Shown: positions 8,528-18,835, counted from the stretch's first letter. The stretch: 64,000 nt of DNA from Enterococcus viikkiensis (GCF_005405345.1 NZ_BJDW01000004.1:99975-163974); one strand, 5' to 3'. Numbers and translations: made by a program. Notes: generated from the sequence alone by a model not told the origin.

Positions 8528-9421
8528 CTAGATTTTTAAGAAACGACGCATTGAAATCACTGAACCTAGAGAACCGATCAAATACCCACCGACAGCCATA
8601 ACAATGTCTAGAATCCAAACAATCTCGTTAGGGCGCAGCAATGCCAGATTTGATTGCAATAGATACGGCGCCGCTAAACCATATACTTGTTGGTAACCAT
8701 ACGTCAAAACTAAAATTGGAACGATTGAACCGATCAACCCGATCCAGCCACCTTCAAGAAAGAAAGGCCAGCGAATGTACCCATTTTTCGCACCAACTAG
8801 ACGCATGATCTGAATCTCAGTTTTCCGTGAGATAATAGTGATCCGAATCGTGTTTGAGATCAAGAAAATTGCCACAAAAATCAATAATGCTGCGGCTGCT
8901 AGTCCCCAAGTTCGAACAACTTTCGCCATTTGAATGATACGATCGGCTGAATTACCGCCGTAATTTGCTCTAAAGACGTTAGGCAATTGACTCGCTTGAC
9001 GTGTGACCGGCCGAATATATTGAGCATCCGTCGCACTGACTACATAAACATCATAAAGGGGATTGCTGTCGCCTTCAAATAAATCCCACGCGTCACCCAT
9101 TTGAGCTTGGATTTTTTTCAGCTGGTCTTCCTTGCTGGAGAAGGTCACTTTATCCACATGGTTAATCTCTTGTAAATCTGTTTTTAATTCTTTCAATTCT
9201 TTTTCTTTTGTACCGATATCAACAAAGACAGTCACTTCGACATTGCCCTCGACATCATGAGCTAATTTTGTCGCATTCATGATTACCGCTAGGAAGATTC
9301 CTGCCATTGTTAACGTGATCGTTACCGCACTGACAGAAGCCAACGTCATCCAGCCATTACGTTTGACACTCTTGATACTTTCCAACAAATGTCGGAAGAA
9401 ATTTCTAATCATCAAACTCAT
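8528..9421 (-). CDS. ftsX: Cell division ABC transporter subunit FtsX
   Basis: FtsX is the membrane part of the FtsEX complex, which activates peptidoglycan hydrolases (PcsB/CwlO type) at division or elongation sites. The protein has an N-terminal cytoplasmic stretch (IRNFFRHLLESIKSVKRNGW), a first membrane helix, an extracellular domain of about 120 residues, and three C-terminal membrane helices. The start used here (MSLMIRNFF) has GGAAGGGG just upstream. The open frame extends six codons further, and another ATG three codons inside is also possible. It overlaps the end of ftsE, so the two are translationally coupled. Confidence 0.94.
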   Translation of the reverse strand: MSLMIRNFFRHLLESIKSVKRNGWMTLASVSAVTITLTMAGIFLAVIMNATKLAHDVEGNVEVTVFVDIGTKEKELKELKTDLQEINHVDKVTFSSKEDQLKKIQAQMGDAWDLFEGDSNPLYDVYVVSATDAQYIRPVTRQASQLPNVFRANYGGNSADRIIQMAKVVRTWGLAAAALLIFVAIFLISNTIRITIISRKTEIQIMRLVGAKNGYIRWPFFLEGGWIGLIGSIVPILVLTYGYQQVYGLAAPYLLQSNLALLRPNEIVWILDIVMAVGGYLIGSLGSVISMRRFLKI

Positions 9422-10094
9422 ATTCCCCTTCCGCTTCATCTCGAACGATCAACCCATTTTCAATCGCGATCAAACGATGACGCATCGTATCAACAATTGT
9501 CTTGTTGTGTGTCGCCATAACAATGGTCGTTCCTTGATTATTGATTCGCTCTAATAGATTCATGATTTCCCATGAAGTATCCGGGTCCAAATTCCCTGTA
9601 GGTTCATCAGCAATCAAAACTTTAGGTGTATTTACAATTGCACGTGCAATCGACACCCGTTGCTGTTCCCCACCAGATAATTCATTTGGGAAAACGCGGA
9701 CTTTGTGCTTCAAGCCGACAAGATCCAACACTTCCATGACACGTTTTTTGATTTCACGTGGTTTGCGACCAATTACTTGCATCGCATAAGCAACATTTTC
9801 ATAAACCGTTTTTCTTGGCAATAATTTGAAATCTTGGAAGACAACGCCGACATCACGACGCAAATAAGGAACTTCTTTATTTTTGATTTTTAATAAATCA
9901 TGACGAGCAACATCCAGCACTTTCCCAGAGGTTGCTTTTTCTTCACGGTACATCAATTTGATAAAGGTAGATTTTCCGCTACCAGAGGGACCAACAACAT
10001 AGACGAACTCACCTTGATCGATATGGACCGAAATCCCACGTACAGCAGTTGTCTTATTCGGATATTTTTTTGTTACATCCTGCATTTCAATCAT
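9405..10094 (-). CDS. ftsE: Cell division ATP-binding protein FtsE
   Basis: FtsE is the cytoplasmic ATPase of the FtsEX complex. The 229-residue protein has Walker A GPSGSGKST (about residue 36), the FtsE-typical Q-loop VGVVFQDFKLL, the signature LSGGEQQR, Walker B VLIADEPTGNLDP and the H-loop ATHN. The start has a GGAGAG site. prfB lies 95 bases upstream on the same strand, giving the common Firmicutes order secA-prfB-ftsE-ftsX. Confidence 0.96.
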   Translation of the reverse strand: MIEMQDVTKKYPNKTTAVRGISVHIDQGEFVYVVGPSGSGKSTFIKLMYREEKATSGKVLDVARHDLLKIKNKEVPYLRRDVGVVFQDFKLLPRKTVYENVAYAMQVIGRKPREIKKRVMEVLDLVGLKHKVRVFPNELSGGEQQRVSIARAIVNTPKVLIADEPTGNLDPDTSWEIMNLLERINNQGTTIVMATHNKTIVDTMRHRLIAIENGLIVRDEAEGEYEFDD

Positions 10095-10189
10095 GCTTTA
10101 TCTCTCCAAACCTCTTAAATTCTTTGTTATTATAGCACGTCAACATTGCAACTGGCTTTCATTACTTTACAATTTGATTTCATTTTAGC

Positions 10190-11300
10190 TTAAGCTTTTT
10201 GTGCTAGACGCCATTTCAAGTAAGCATCAATGAAAGGATCCAACTCTCCATCCATCACTGCTTGGACATTCCCTGTCTCGTAATCGGTCCGGTGATCTTT
10301 CACCATTGAATAAGGGTGGAAAACATAGGAGCGAATTTGCGAGCCCCATCCGATTTCCTTTTGCTCGCCTCGTAAAGCGGCCGCTTCTTGTTCCTTTTTC
10401 TCAATTTCCAATTGATAAAGTTTGGCTTTTAACGTCTGCATCGCGGTTTCCCGGTTATGAAATTGTGAACGCTGCGCTTGACTGGCAACGACTGTTCCGG
10501 TTGGCAAGTGAGTAATCCGGACAGCAGAAGAGGTTTTATTGATATGCTGTCCACCGGCACCACTTGCTCGGTAAACATCTACCTTCAAATCATCTGGATT
10601 GATTTCAACTTCGATATTTTCATCTAATTCAGGCATCACTTCCACCGAACAAAATGACGTGTGCCGACGACTAGCTGAATCAAAAGGCGAGATCCGAACT
10701 AAGCGATGCACGCCCTTTTCAGATTTCAGATACCCATATGCATTGGTGCCTTTAATCATTAAGGTTACGCTCTTAATACCTGCCTCGTCGCCTGCTTGGT
10801 AATCAATCGTTTCCACTGAAAAGCCATGCTGTTCGGACCAACGTGTATACATCCGCAAAAGCATCGAGCCCCAATCTTGTGATTCTGTTCCACCCGCTCC
10901 AGGATGCAGTTCCAAGATCGCATTGTTTTTATCATAAGGCTCATCCAATAATAAAAACAATTGAAATCCAGCGACTTTTTCCTGCAATTGCAGCAAACGT
11001 TGTTCCAATTCTGCTTGCAGCTCACTGTCAAATTCTTCTTGTTGCATTTCCCACATCAAATTCAACTCTTCGCTCTCATTAGCGATCACTTGAAATTGAT
11101 CATAGGTTTCTTTTTCGCCATTGTTGTGATTAATTAGTGCCTGGGCTTTTTCCGAGTCATCCCAAAAATCAGGTGCCGTCATTTGGTTTTCTGCTTCTGC
11201 AATGTTTTCTTCTAACTGTTCGAGGTCAAAGAGACCCCCTGAAACTAGTCACTTGCTCTTGAATTGTGTCTAATAAATTCCGGATTTCTGCGTTTTCCAA
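10190..11300 (-). CDS. prfB: Peptide chain release factor 2 (programmed +1 frameshift)
   Basis: RF2 ends translation at UGA and UAA codons. The gene is read in two parts. A 24-codon first segment starts at TTG (11298-11300, behind AGAGGGAATAAAA) and runs into an in-frame TGA at 11226-11228. After a +1 shift, translation continues to give 369 residues in all. The second part holds GGQ in [17 protein letters not shown], needed for peptide release, and the Ser-Pro-Phe recognition tripeptide in RISPFDS, as in other RF2 proteins. It lies between secA and ftsE. A plain ORF caller would start it at an internal ATG (11182) and lose 39 residues. Confidence 0.95.
11225..11240 (-). promoter_or_regulatory. 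prfB programmed frameshift signal
   Basis: On the minus strand the sequence reads AGG GGG TCT CTT TGA C. It has a Shine-Dalgarno-like AGGGGG, a short spacer, and the slippery CTT followed by an in-frame TGA and C. This is the classic autoregulatory signal: low RF2 leaves the TGA unread and promotes the +1 shift that makes more RF2. Confidence 0.95.
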
Positions 11301-11390
11301 TTTTATTCCCTCTTTCTCATGAATCAAGAAATGATTTCTTGATTCAATCCTAAAAACCTGCGTAACAAAAAATTTGAGTAATCCATTCGT

Positions 11391-11427
11391 AAAACAGGAG
11401 CTGTGACATCTAGATGTCCCAGCTCCT
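11391..11427 (-). terminator. Hairpin after secA
   Basis: GGAGCTG-G-GACATC and GATGTC-A-CAGCTCC form a 13-pair stem with one mismatch and a two-base loop on the minus strand, followed by TGTTTTAC. The T-run is short, so readthrough into prfB is possible. Confidence 0.65.
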
Positions 11428-11454
11428 CTGAAAATTAACTGTTGCGTGAAGCTC

Positions 11455-13986
11455 TTATAATCCTTTACCATGGCAATTTTTGTATTTCTTGCCACTACCG
11501 CAAGGGCATGGATCATTCCGCCCGACTTTTTCGACATGAATCGGTTTTTGCTTCGTTTCAGTCAAATTTTTAGGATCACCATCGGCTTCTACTGGATGTT
11601 CCTCTTGATTTTGAGCAACTTGTTCCCGTTGTACATTTTGGCGGATTTCCGCTTTCATGAAGAGACGGGTCACTTCAAATTCGATTGCTCCTACCATGTC
11701 TTCAAACATCTTGTAGCCTTCTGTTTGATATTCAACCAATGGATTGTTTTGCCCGTAAGCTCGCAAGCCGACCGATTGACGTAATTGATCCATCGCATCG
11801 ATATGGTCGGTCCATTTTGTATCGACAACTCGCAAAATAACAACTTTTTCAAATTCCAATAATTGCTCTGGACTTTGCAATTGTGCTACTTTTGCATCAA
11901 AGACCTCTTTGGCACGACCATATAAATAATCTTTCATTTCTTCTGGTGTTTTGCCTTCGAAGTCGGCTTTTGAAACGGTGTCTTCGTGAACCAAGGTTGT
12001 TCCGGCAAAGTCAGCCAACGCTTCAAGATTCCAATTTTCTTTTTCTAATTGGGTATGGCTGTCGACTACCCGTGAGATTGTCCGACGTACCATGTTCAAT
12101 AATTGCGGTGATAAATCTCTTTCGCCCATGATGACATCTTGACGCTGTTTATAAATGACTTCACGCTGTTCACGCATCACGTCATCGTATTGCAAGACAT
12201 TTTTACGTGTATCGTAGTTATTACCTTCAACCCGTTTTTGGGCAGATTCTACTTGACGAGTCAGCATCTTGCTCTGGATCACCGCATCTTCGTCTTCAAC
12301 TTTCATACGGTCTAAGAATGCTTTGATCCGTTCAGAACCGAAACGTTTCATTAAGTCATCTTCCAACGAAAGATAAAATTGTGAAACCCCTGGATCTCCT
12401 TGACGACCCGAACGTCCACGAAGCTGATTATCGATCCGGCGTGATTCATGACGCTCGGTACCAATGACAGCTAAACCGCCTAATTCAACAACGCCTAGGC
12501 CAAGCTTAATATCGGTTCCTCGACCAGCCATGTTGGTGGCGATCGTCACAGAACCTTTTTGTCCGGCATTCATAATGATTTCCGCTTCTTTAAAGTGGTT
12601 CTTGGCATTCAAGACTTCGTGAGGAACTTTTTCCGAATTTAGCATGTTTGAAAGTAATTCAGACGTTTCAACAGCCACCGTACCAACTAGAATTGGTTGA
12701 CCTTTACGATGACGTTCTTTAATATCTTGCACCACTGCTTGGAATTTACTTTCTAAGGTTGGGTACAATAAATCCGCGTGGTCTTCCCGGATAATTGGAC
12801 GGTTCGTTGGGATTTGAACGACTTCAATATTATAAATTTCACGGAACTCTTCTTCTTCCGTTTTAGCCGTACCAGTCATCCCAGATAATTTTTTGTACAT
12901 CCGGAAGTAGTTTTGGAAAGTGATTGTTGCCATTGTTTTGGTTTCGTCTTCAATTTCGACGCCTTCTTTGGCCTCGATCCCTTGATGTAAGCCATCAGAA
13001 TAGCGACGACCGTCCATAATCCGTCCAGTAAATTGGTCAACGATTAGGACTTTGCCTTCCTGAACCACATAATCAATATCGCGAATCATAATAAAGTTCG
13101 CCCGCAAGGCTTGATCCAAGTGATGGGTCAAGGCCGTGTTTTCCAAGTCATACAAGTTTTCTAAGCCGAAGTTTTCTTCTGCCTTTTCGATTCCTTGTTC
13201 AGTCAAGCCGATTGTTTTTGATTGGATATCAATTTTGAAATCTTCCTCTTCTTTTAAACGCTTCACGAAATTATCCGTCCGCGTATAAAGAGCCGTTGAT
13301 TTTTCAGCAGCGCCAGAAATGATCAGTGGTGTCCGAGCTTCATCAATCAAAATGGAGTCCACTTCATCGACGATCGCGTAGTTCAATGGACGTTGAACCA
13401 TTTGACTTTGGTAAACCACCATATTATCACGTAAATAGTCAAAGCCAAGCTCGTTATTCGTGCTATACGTGATATCACAATTATAGGCTTCGCGTTTTTC
13501 ATCGGCTGTTTTTGAATTGATGTTTAAACCAACACTTAAGCCAAGGAAATTATACAATTCACCCATCTCAGTCGAGTCACGAGTAGACAAGTATTCATTT
13601 ACTGTAACAACGTGGACCCCTTCACCAGTCAACGCATTTAAATAAACCGGCATTGTCGCTGTTAAGGTTTTTCCTTCACCGGTTTTCATTTCAGGGATAT
13701 TTCCGTCATGTAAGACAATCCCCCCCATTAATTGAACATGGTAAGGATACAACCCCAAGACCCGCTTCGCTGCTTCGCGAACGACCGCAAAAGCCTCTGG
13801 TAATAACTCGTCCAGTGTTTCTCCTGCCTTATAACGTCCTTTAAATTCATCAGTCTTACCACGCAACTGCTCGTCTGATAATTTTTCCATGTCATCAGCA
13901 TATGCTTCAACTTTATCAGCAATGCTACTTAGACGCTTTAATTCTTTTTTATCGTTTTCGATCATTTTTCTAAGAAAGTTTGCCAT
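11455..13986 (-). CDS. secA: Preprotein translocase ATPase SecA
   Basis: SecA drives unfolded proteins through the SecYEG channel. The 843-residue protein starts [16 protein letters not shown], has Walker [12 protein letters not shown] (about residue 100), the DEVD box in [10 protein letters not shown], and helicase motifs [13 protein letters not shown] and [13 protein letters not shown]. It ends in the zinc-binding [16 protein letters not shown] tail that contacts SecB or ribosomes. Length is standard. It is the only secA seen here and lies upstream of prfB. secG lies about 30 kb away in this window. Confidence 0.97.
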   Translation of the reverse strand: MANFLRKMIENDKKELKRLSSIADKVEAYADDMEKLSDEQLRGKTDEFKGRYKAGETLDELLPEAFAVVREAAKRVLGLYPYHVQLMGGIVLHDGNIPEMKTGEGKTLTATMPVYLNALTGEGVHVVTVNEYLSTRDSTEMGELYNFLGLSVGLNINSKTADEKREAYNCDITYSTNNELGFDYLRDNMVVYQSQMVQRPLNYAIVDEVDSILIDEARTPLIISGAAEKSTALYTRTDNFVKRLKEEEDFKIDIQSKTIGLTEQGIEKAEENFGLENLYDLENTALTHHLDQALRANFIMIRDIDYVVQEGKVLIVDQFTGRIMDGRRYSDGLHQGIEAKEGVEIEDETKTMATITFQNYFRMYKKLSGMTGTAKTEEEEFREIYNIEVVQIPTNRPIIREDHADLLYPTLESKFQAVVQDIKERHRKGQPILVGTVAVETSELLSNMLNSEKVPHEVLNAKNHFKEAEIIMNAGQKGSVTIATNMAGRGTDIKLGLGVVELGGLAVIGTERHESRRIDNQLRGRSGRQGDPGVSQFYLSLEDDLMKRFGSERIKAFLDRMKVEDEDAVIQSKMLTRQVESAQKRVEGNNYDTRKNVLQYDDVMREQREVIYKQRQDVIMGERDLSPQLLNMVRRTISRVVDSHTQLEKENWNLEALADFAGTTLVHEDTVSKADFEGKTPEEMKDYLYGRAKEVFDAKVAQLQSPEQLLEFEKVVILRVVDTKWTDHIDAMDQLRQSVGLRAYGQNNPLVEYQTEGYKMFEDMVGAIEFEVTRLFMKAEIRQNVQREQVAQNQEEHPVEADGDPKNLTETKQKPIHVEKVGRNDPCPCGSGKKYKNCHGKGL

Positions 13987-14204
13987 TCGTTTGTCTTATC
14001 TCCTTTAGTTCTTTTCTATTTTTTGATAGAAACCCGCTAGTATATTTTAGCATTAGTCCAACAGAAAAGAAACTTCTGTTAGCGAATAATGGTGTACTTA
14101 ATAGAATGATTAAACTTTCTTTTAGTATTTTTGCTTTTGCCTACCCCATCAATGATCGTTACTTCTTTTTATCGACTGATTTCAAAAGCTTTATTTTGTG
14201 TGAA

Positions 14205-14238
14205 AATAAAAAACCTTCCAGCTGAGGCTGGAAGGTTT
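14205..14238 (-). terminator. Terminator after hpf
   Basis: AAACCTTCCAGC and GCTGGAAGGTTT pair perfectly around a four-base loop, with a T-rich run (TTTTATTTT) after it on the minus strand, 12 bases beyond the hpf stop. Confidence 0.85.
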
Positions 14239-14249
14239 TATTTCTTTGA

Positions 14250-14795
14250 TTAATCTGTTTCGATCAAACCATATTTGCCGTCTTTACGACGATAAACAAT
14301 GCTTGTACCATTCGTTTCCGCATCTTCGAAAATGAAAAAGTTGTGTCCAAGCATATTCATTTGTAAGACTGCTTCTTCGCTACCCATTGGTTTTAGTGAT
14401 AAGCGTTTGGTACGTACGATTTCTAATTCTGACTCTTCAGAATCTTCAACATTCACTAACACTTCCACGTCACGCTCAGGTACACCGGTCTCACGAGCTT
14501 TACGATTAATTTTTGTTTTAAATTTGCGGATCTGACGCTCTAATTTATCCACAACCAAATCAATACTTGCATATAAATCTGGTGAAGTTTCTTCGGCCCG
14601 AAGAACTAAGTAAGGTAATGGAATCGTTACTTCAACTTTCGCAGTTTTTTCTGTGTAAACCTTCAAATTTACATAAGCAGTTGCGTCCGGAACATCAGTG
14701 AAGTAGCGTTCTAACTTACCTACTTTCTTTTCAACGTAATTGCGGATAGCTTCGGTAACTTCGATGTTTTCTCCTCGAACATTATATCTAAACAT
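14250..14795 (-). CDS. hpf: Ribosome hibernation promoting factor, long form
   Basis: Long HPF pairs two 70S ribosomes into inactive 100S dimers in stationary phase. The 181-residue protein has an N-terminal S30AE domain ([20 protein letters not shown]...) and a C-terminal dimerisation domain ([21 protein letters not shown]...). A charged linker joins them. The open frame extends 42 codons further, but that stretch has no family similarity. The chosen ATG has AAAGGGGC seven bases upstream. It follows the comF operon and precedes secA. Confidence 0.94.
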   Translation of the reverse strand: MFRYNVRGENIEVTEAIRNYVEKKVGKLERYFTDVPDATAYVNLKVYTEKTAKVEVTIPLPYLVLRAEETSPDLYASIDLVVDKLERQIRKFKTKINRKARETGVPERDVEVLVNVEDSEESELEIVRTKRLSLKPMGSEEAVLQMNMLGHNFFIFEDAETNGTSIVYRRKDGKYGLIETD

Positions 14796-14932
14796 ACGTA
14801 TTGCCCCTTTCGTCTTACCAACTGAAGATTGAGGAAGGACCACTCTTACCTCTCTTCTTAACTCTATTATAGCGAACTCTAATCCTTTTGCAAAGTAAAT
14901 CGCTACCAATTTCATCATCAATATTTCGACAT

Positions 14933-15598
14933 TTAGCGAGCAAAAGTCAGAGTTTTCACTGTTTTTACGCCATTTTGATAGAGCAACTCAGCCCCGTGGA
15001 CCAATGTACGACCTGTTGTATAAACATCGTCCACTAATAAAACTCTTTGATTTCTAATTTTCTCTTTTGGTACTTTCACTGTAAAGGGCTGCTCCATTTT
15101 TAATCGTTCAGCCCGCGTTTTTTCTGACTGAGGAGCTAGCTCTTTACGCGCCAATAAAAAATGAAAAGGCGGGTTCGTCAGCTCTAAGCAGCTGCTGACT
15201 TGATTAAAGCCCCGTGTGGCAAAACGTTCCATTGAAAGAGGCATCGGACAAATCAAATAGTCACGATAATTTTTCAGTGCTTGATTCAGTTCAGTGGTAA
15301 AGGCTCCTCGTAAACGATAATCTCCAGTAAATTTATAGTCTTCGATCCATTTGCGAAAACCTGCATCATAATAAAAAAGCCCGCGATTTTCTAAAACAAA
15401 ACCAACTTGCTTTTGCCATTGAAGACAATCACCGCATAATTCAACTGAATTTGGACGGCCACAACCAGGACAAGCCACCTTTTGTTCAATCACAGTGAAA
15501 AGCTGCTGGCAGTGAAAACAGCGGTGACTACTTTGAAAAAATAATTCCAGCAATGTTAAATTTTTAATCAGTTCTTTTTGACAGCAACTACAGCGCAT
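14933..15598 (-). CDS. comFC: ComFC, phosphoribosyltransferase-like competence protein
   Basis: ComFC belongs to the ComF/GntX group and works with ComFA in moving or processing incoming single-stranded DNA during transformation. The 221-residue protein has N-terminal cysteine pairs (CSCCQKE, CFHCQQ, CPGCGRP, CGDC) forming a likely zinc finger. It ends with a type I phosphoribosyltransferase domain with the PRPP loop [14 protein letters not shown]. Its start overlaps comFA by 11 bases. Enterococci are not known to be readily transformable, so the gene may serve another role. Confidence 0.92.
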   Translation of the reverse strand: MRCSCCQKELIKNLTLLELFFQSSHRCFHCQQLFTVIEQKVACPGCGRPNSVELCGDCLQWQKQVGFVLENRGLFYYDAGFRKWIEDYKFTGDYRLRGAFTTELNQALKNYRDYLICPMPLSMERFATRGFNQVSSCLELTNPPFHFLLARKELAPQSEKTRAERLKMEQPFTVKVPKEKIRNQRVLLVDDVYTTGRTLVHGAELLYQNGVKTVKTLTFAR

Positions 15599-16892
15599 CG
15601 ATTAGCCCCTCCTGCAACGCTTGTTGATTATGATTCCTAATCTCTTTGATTGCTCCTTTCATGTCCTTGGTCATTTCACTAGTTACAAAGATGACCTCCG
15701 CTTCGGAATACGCTCCTTTGCGATCGGCTCGACCAGCAATCTGGACTAGCGCAGCTTGATTAAAGACACGATGTGATGCTTGCAACACCACCACCGAAAC
15801 AGTTTCAAAGGTTACCCCTCGCTCTAAAATCGTCGTTGTAAGCAGCAAGTCATACCGACCTTCACGCATATTTTCAACTTTAACCAAGCGTTCCTTATCT
15901 TTGGAGAACACGGTGGTCAATCGGCTATCAGCCAAATTGGCTTTAAAATAGCTTTCACTTTTTGCTAATAGCTGGATACTCGGACAAAAAAGCAAAACAT
16001 GATTTTTTGTTAATAGTGAACGTATCCGCTGTAAAATTTTTTTATTCAGCAAGCCTCGGTTTAATGATTTTTCTAAGTTCACTGTCCATAGAATCTCCGG
16101 CAAAACCAGTGGACGCCGGTGATAGCGCGCAGGCAAATAATACGTACAATCAGCTGCTTGCCTCAATTTTTTATCCGGCGTCGCGCTGAGGTAAATCCGC
16201 CTAGCTTTTTTTCGCTGTGCTCGCGTCACCGCTTGAGGCAGTAGTGGATCCGTACTGTAGGGAAAAGCATCCGCCTCATCAACGATCACCAAATCGAAAT
16301 AGTCCTGATAACGTAACAGCTGATGAACGGTGCAAATCACAAAGGTATCTCCAGCATCTTTTCGCTCTTGTCCATGAAACAGACTAATTCTTTCTTTTGG
16401 AAAAGCCTGCCGGAAGCGTAGATAAAGTTCATTACAAACATCTACTCGTGGAGAAGTCAGCACCACTCGCTGGCCCTTTTCCAAAACTGCTTTGATCAAC
16501 GGAAATAGAATCTCCGTCTTTCCTGCCCCAGTGACTGCCCACAATAAAAAAGTTTTTCCATTCCGTAGATCTGTGACTAATCGCCGGGCAATTTTTTCCT
16601 GAGCTGAAGAAAAGACTCCGGACCAAGCTAAGACAACTTTTCTTGCGGACAATTCTTTTACAGGAAAATAATAAAGAAAAGAATGACTGCTGATCCTTCC
16701 TAACACTAGGCAGGCCGGACAATAAAAGAACCCCGCCGGAAGTGCTTCTTGAGAAAGATTTCCACAACGTTGGCAAACCCAACTCTCTCCCACTGCGTTC
16801 ATCGCTGGGATTTTTTTAGCCTGATTCAAGTCAACATCCGGATAAAAGGCTTGCCACTCTTGTCGTAATAACCGCTGTCCCGTGATCGCCAT
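15588..16892 (-). CDS. comFA: ComFA, DNA translocase/helicase-like competence protein
   Basis: ComFA is an ATP-driven DEAD-like helicase thought to pull single-stranded DNA through the ComEC channel. The 434-residue protein has an N-terminal zinc finger (CQRCG...CPAC, residues about 40-60), Walker A AVTGAGKTE, motif II VDEADAFP, motif III LSATP, and motif VI QIAGRADRKG. All are intact, so it is not a pseudogene. It is coupled to comFC by an overlap. No ComK- or ComX-type box was identified upstream. Confidence 0.93.
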   Translation of the reverse strand: MAITGQRLLRQEWQAFYPDVDLNQAKKIPAMNAVGESWVCQRCGNLSQEALPAGFFYCPACLVLGRISSHSFLYYFPVKELSARKVVLAWSGVFSSAQEKIARRLVTDLRNGKTFLLWAVTGAGKTEILFPLIKAVLEKGQRVVLTSPRVDVCNELYLRFRQAFPKERISLFHGQERKDAGDTFVICTVHQLLRYQDYFDLVIVDEADAFPYSTDPLLPQAVTRAQRKKARRIYLSATPDKKLRQAADCTYYLPARYHRRPLVLPEILWTVNLEKSLNRGLLNKKILQRIRSLLTKNHVLLFCPSIQLLAKSESYFKANLADSRLTTVFSKDKERLVKVENMREGRYDLLLTTTILERGVTFETVSVVVLQASHRVFNQAALVQIAGRADRKGAYSEAEVIFVTSEMTKDMKGAIKEIRNHNQQALQEGLIDAL

Positions 16893-16931
16893 TTAATCAC
16901 TCCTAAAAAACATTCTTATCAAAAGATACGC

Positions 16932-16961
16932 AAAAAAAGCTGAACACTATACTGTCCAGCT
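16932..16961 (-). terminator. Terminator after the 95-residue gene
   Basis: GCTGGACA and TGTTCAGC pair (one G-T) on the minus strand and are followed by TTTTTTT. It begins at the stop codon of the small gene, before comFA. Confidence 0.75.
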
Positions 16962-17247
16962 AAATTAACCAATTTGATTTTACCAATTTATTAAAAACGA
17001 TATATTCTTTATTCAGATTGACTTGTACGACTTCATAGTTGGCATTCAGCCAGCCATAAGCACCTTTTTCTGGGTGACGGTAATCGTTCGCCCACCAATC
17101 ATAATCCCGTCGGGCAGTCAGCGGCAAGCCGCTTCTTGGAAATAATAGCTCATCAAATTGGGTGAAGGTCAACGTCACTTGGGAACCATTATTCTTTTTT
17201 AAATAATGGGTAATGGCATCATATTTTTTTGCACGGGTCATAGTCAT
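16960..17247 (-). CDS. Small conserved protein, DUF7662-like
   Basis: The 95-residue protein shows a pattern I recall from a widespread small domain (DUF7662): KYDAITHYL near the start, VTLTFTQFDELL, then ARRDYDWWAND and GWLNANYEVVQVNL. The aromatic WW pair and the following W-x-N are its hallmarks. No function is established, and the label is from memory. It has its own terminator and lies divergent to yigZ. The gap of 109 bases must hold both promoters. There is no signal peptide or membrane segment. Confidence 0.75.
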   Translation of the reverse strand: MTMTRAKKYDAITHYLKKNNGSQVTLTFTQFDELLFPRSGLPLTARRDYDWWANDYRHPEKGAYGWLNANYEVVQVNLNKEYIVFNKLVKSNWLI

Positions 17248-17356
17248 CTCTCACCTTCAAAATTTTCAATTCTCACTTGCATCCTTACTTGATAGTTGAA
17301 ACCGGCCCTACTTTTCTCCTATACTGAAAACAAGAGAAAAAAAGTGAGGCTAAATC

Positions 17357-17998
17357 ATGCTGCAAAATTATCGTACCATCAAACAAGACCATTACCACGA
17401 GATCGAAATCAAAAAATCTCGTTTTATTTGTTCCTTAAAGCGGATCGACTCTGAAGAAGAAGCTAAAAACTTTATCCAACAGCTGAAAAAAGAGCATTGG
17501 AAAGCGAATCATAACTGCAGCGCCTTTATCTTAGGGGAGCACAACGAAATCCAACGTTCTTCTGACGATGGTGAACCTAGTGGAACCGCCGGGGTACCAA
17601 TGCTTGAAGTCTTAAAGAAAAATGATTTGATCAACGTCTGTGCTGTTGTGACTCGTTACTTCGGTGGCACCAAACTAGGAGCCGGCGGATTGATTCGTGC
17701 GTATTCAGGCGCAGTCGCCCAAGCTATTGCCGATATTGGCATCGTTGAGGGCCGACTGCAGCAAGAAGTGTCTATCCAATTGGATTATTCAAACTGGGGA
17801 AAACTGGAAAATTTCTTAACGGCTCAAAAGATCGCCGTCAAAGACACGCAATTCACTGATCAAGTGGTCACCACTTGCATGGTGGATGAACCAGATGTTG
17901 CAGCTTTTGAAGAACAGATTACCGATTTATTAAATGGCCAAGCAGCCTTCACTCTAGGCGAGATCAGCTATTTTGAACAAGTCATCCAAGAGGCCTAG
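17357..17998 (+). CDS. yigZ: YigZ/IMPACT family protein
   Basis: The 213-residue protein has the IMPACT N-terminal domain, with the hallmark DDGEPSGTAGVPML and the basic/glycine stretch TRYFGGTKLGAGGLIRAYSGAV. A DUF1949 domain of about 70 residues follows. Bacterial members (YigZ, YvyE) bind nucleic acid and have been linked to translation, but no precise role is settled. The start has an AAAGTGAGG-type site. It converges on the GntR regulator gene with only 9 bases between the stops. Confidence 0.92.
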   Translation: MLQNYRTIKQDHYHEIEIKKSRFICSLKRIDSEEEAKNFIQQLKKEHWKANHNCSAFILGEHNEIQRSSDDGEPSGTAGVPMLEVLKKNDLINVCAVVTRYFGGTKLGAGGLIRAYSGAVAQAIADIGIVEGRLQQEVSIQLDYSNWGKLENFLTAQKIAVKDTQFTDQVVTTCMVDEPDVAAFEEQITDLLNGQAAFTLGEISYFEQVIQEA

Positions 17999-18015
17999 CT
18001 TCTTGGATTATTTTT
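17984..18015 (+). terminator. Terminator at the end of yigZ
   Basis: ATCCAAGA and TCTTGGAT pair across the yigZ stop codon and are followed by TATTTTT. The element overlaps the last codons of yigZ and the end of the convergent gntR gene. Confidence 0.7.
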
Positions 18016-18712
18016 CTAAATAGAATTCAAAACGACTGCCAACATATTGCGTACGTACATACTCAAATGGGCGTTCATCCGCTAAGTAGGAAACTTGACG
18101 CAGCCGTAAAATCGCATCCCCACGTTTAACGGCTAGGTATTCTGCTGTTTGCTCCGAAGCTAAAACAGCAGAAACGGTTTGATTGGCCTGTCCGATCTCA
18201 AAGCCCTTTTCTTGCAAGCTATGATAAAAAGAATCTGTAATTTCTTCTTTACTGAAGCCTTCGACTAGTTTCGCAGGGATACTCGCCACTTCAAAACAAA
18301 TAGGCACTTCATCTGCATAACGAATTCGTTCCATTCGTAACACTTGCTCGCCTTTGTCTAAGCCGAGTTTTTCCGCTTCACTAGAGCTAGCACGAGAATT
18401 AAAAAAAGAAATCGTTTTACTAGAAGGTATTTTCCCTAAAGATTCCATAATATCGGTAAAGCTCGTTGTCCCACTCATTTTTTCTTGGACTTTTTTACTG
18501 GCAACATAAGTTCCTGAACCAATTTTCCGCTCTAAGATTCCCTCGTCCGATAACGTCTGGATCGCTTGACGCAAGGTCATTCGACTGACGCCAAATTTTA
18601 ACGACAATTCACGTTCAGAAGGCAAGCGATCGCCTACTTTCCACACACCATTTTCAATCTCATGCTTTAATTGATCATGAATTTGAATATATACGGGCAC
18701 TTGATTTGCCAC
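18008..18712 (-). CDS. GntR-family regulator with UTRA domain
   Basis: The 234-residue protein has an N-terminal GntR winged helix (PVYIQIHDQLKHEIENG, then LPSERELSLKFGVSRMTLRQAI) and a C-terminal UTRA effector domain from about residue 90. It belongs to the HutC/UTRA group that includes NagR/YvoA and DasR, which sense phosphorylated sugars. Its promoter carries a GGTATATACC palindrome between -35 and -10, so it probably represses itself. The genes it controls elsewhere cannot be read from this window. The large activase-like gene upstream is separated by a terminator. Confidence 0.9.
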   Translation of the reverse strand: MANQVPVYIQIHDQLKHEIENGVWKVGDRLPSERELSLKFGVSRMTLRQAIQTLSDEGILERKIGSGTYVASKKVQEKMSGTTSFTDIMESLGKIPSSKTISFFNSRASSSEAEKLGLDKGEQVLRMERIRYADEVPICFEVASIPAKLVEGFSKEEITDSFYHSLQEKGFEIGQANQTVSAVLASEQTAEYLAVKRGDAILRLRQVSYLADERPFEYVRTQYVGSRFEFYLEK

Positions 18713-18744
18713 ATTCCATCACTCCTGTTGATTTTTCTATATTT

Positions 18745-18773
18745 ATTATAACTGGTATATACCTAATGTACAA
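18745..18773 (-). promoter_or_regulatory. Promoter and operator of the GntR regulator
   Basis: On the minus strand TTGTAC (18768-18773), a 17-base spacer and TATAAT (18745-18750) form a good sigma-A promoter. The spacer holds the perfect palindrome GGTATATACC (18754-18763), similar to sites bound by UTRA-type GntR proteins (for example NagR sites with GGT...ACC arms). Confidence 0.75.
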
Positions 18774-18835
18774 TAATAACCCTTCCCAATTTTCCAACTA
18801 ACTAGTCAATTACCTGCAATAATCAGCTATTAAAC

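Noticed and set aside
10765..11031. 88-codon ORF inside prfB
   Set aside because: It lies wholly within prfB in another frame and has no family features.
11226..11537. 103-codon ORF upstream of prfB as a separate gene
   Set aside because: Its last 24 codons are the first segment of prfB before the programmed frameshift, and the rest runs through the secA hairpin region with no start signal.
14796..14921. 42-codon N-terminal extension of hpf
   Set aside because: The extension has no similarity to the family, and the inner ATG has a good AAAGGGGC site.
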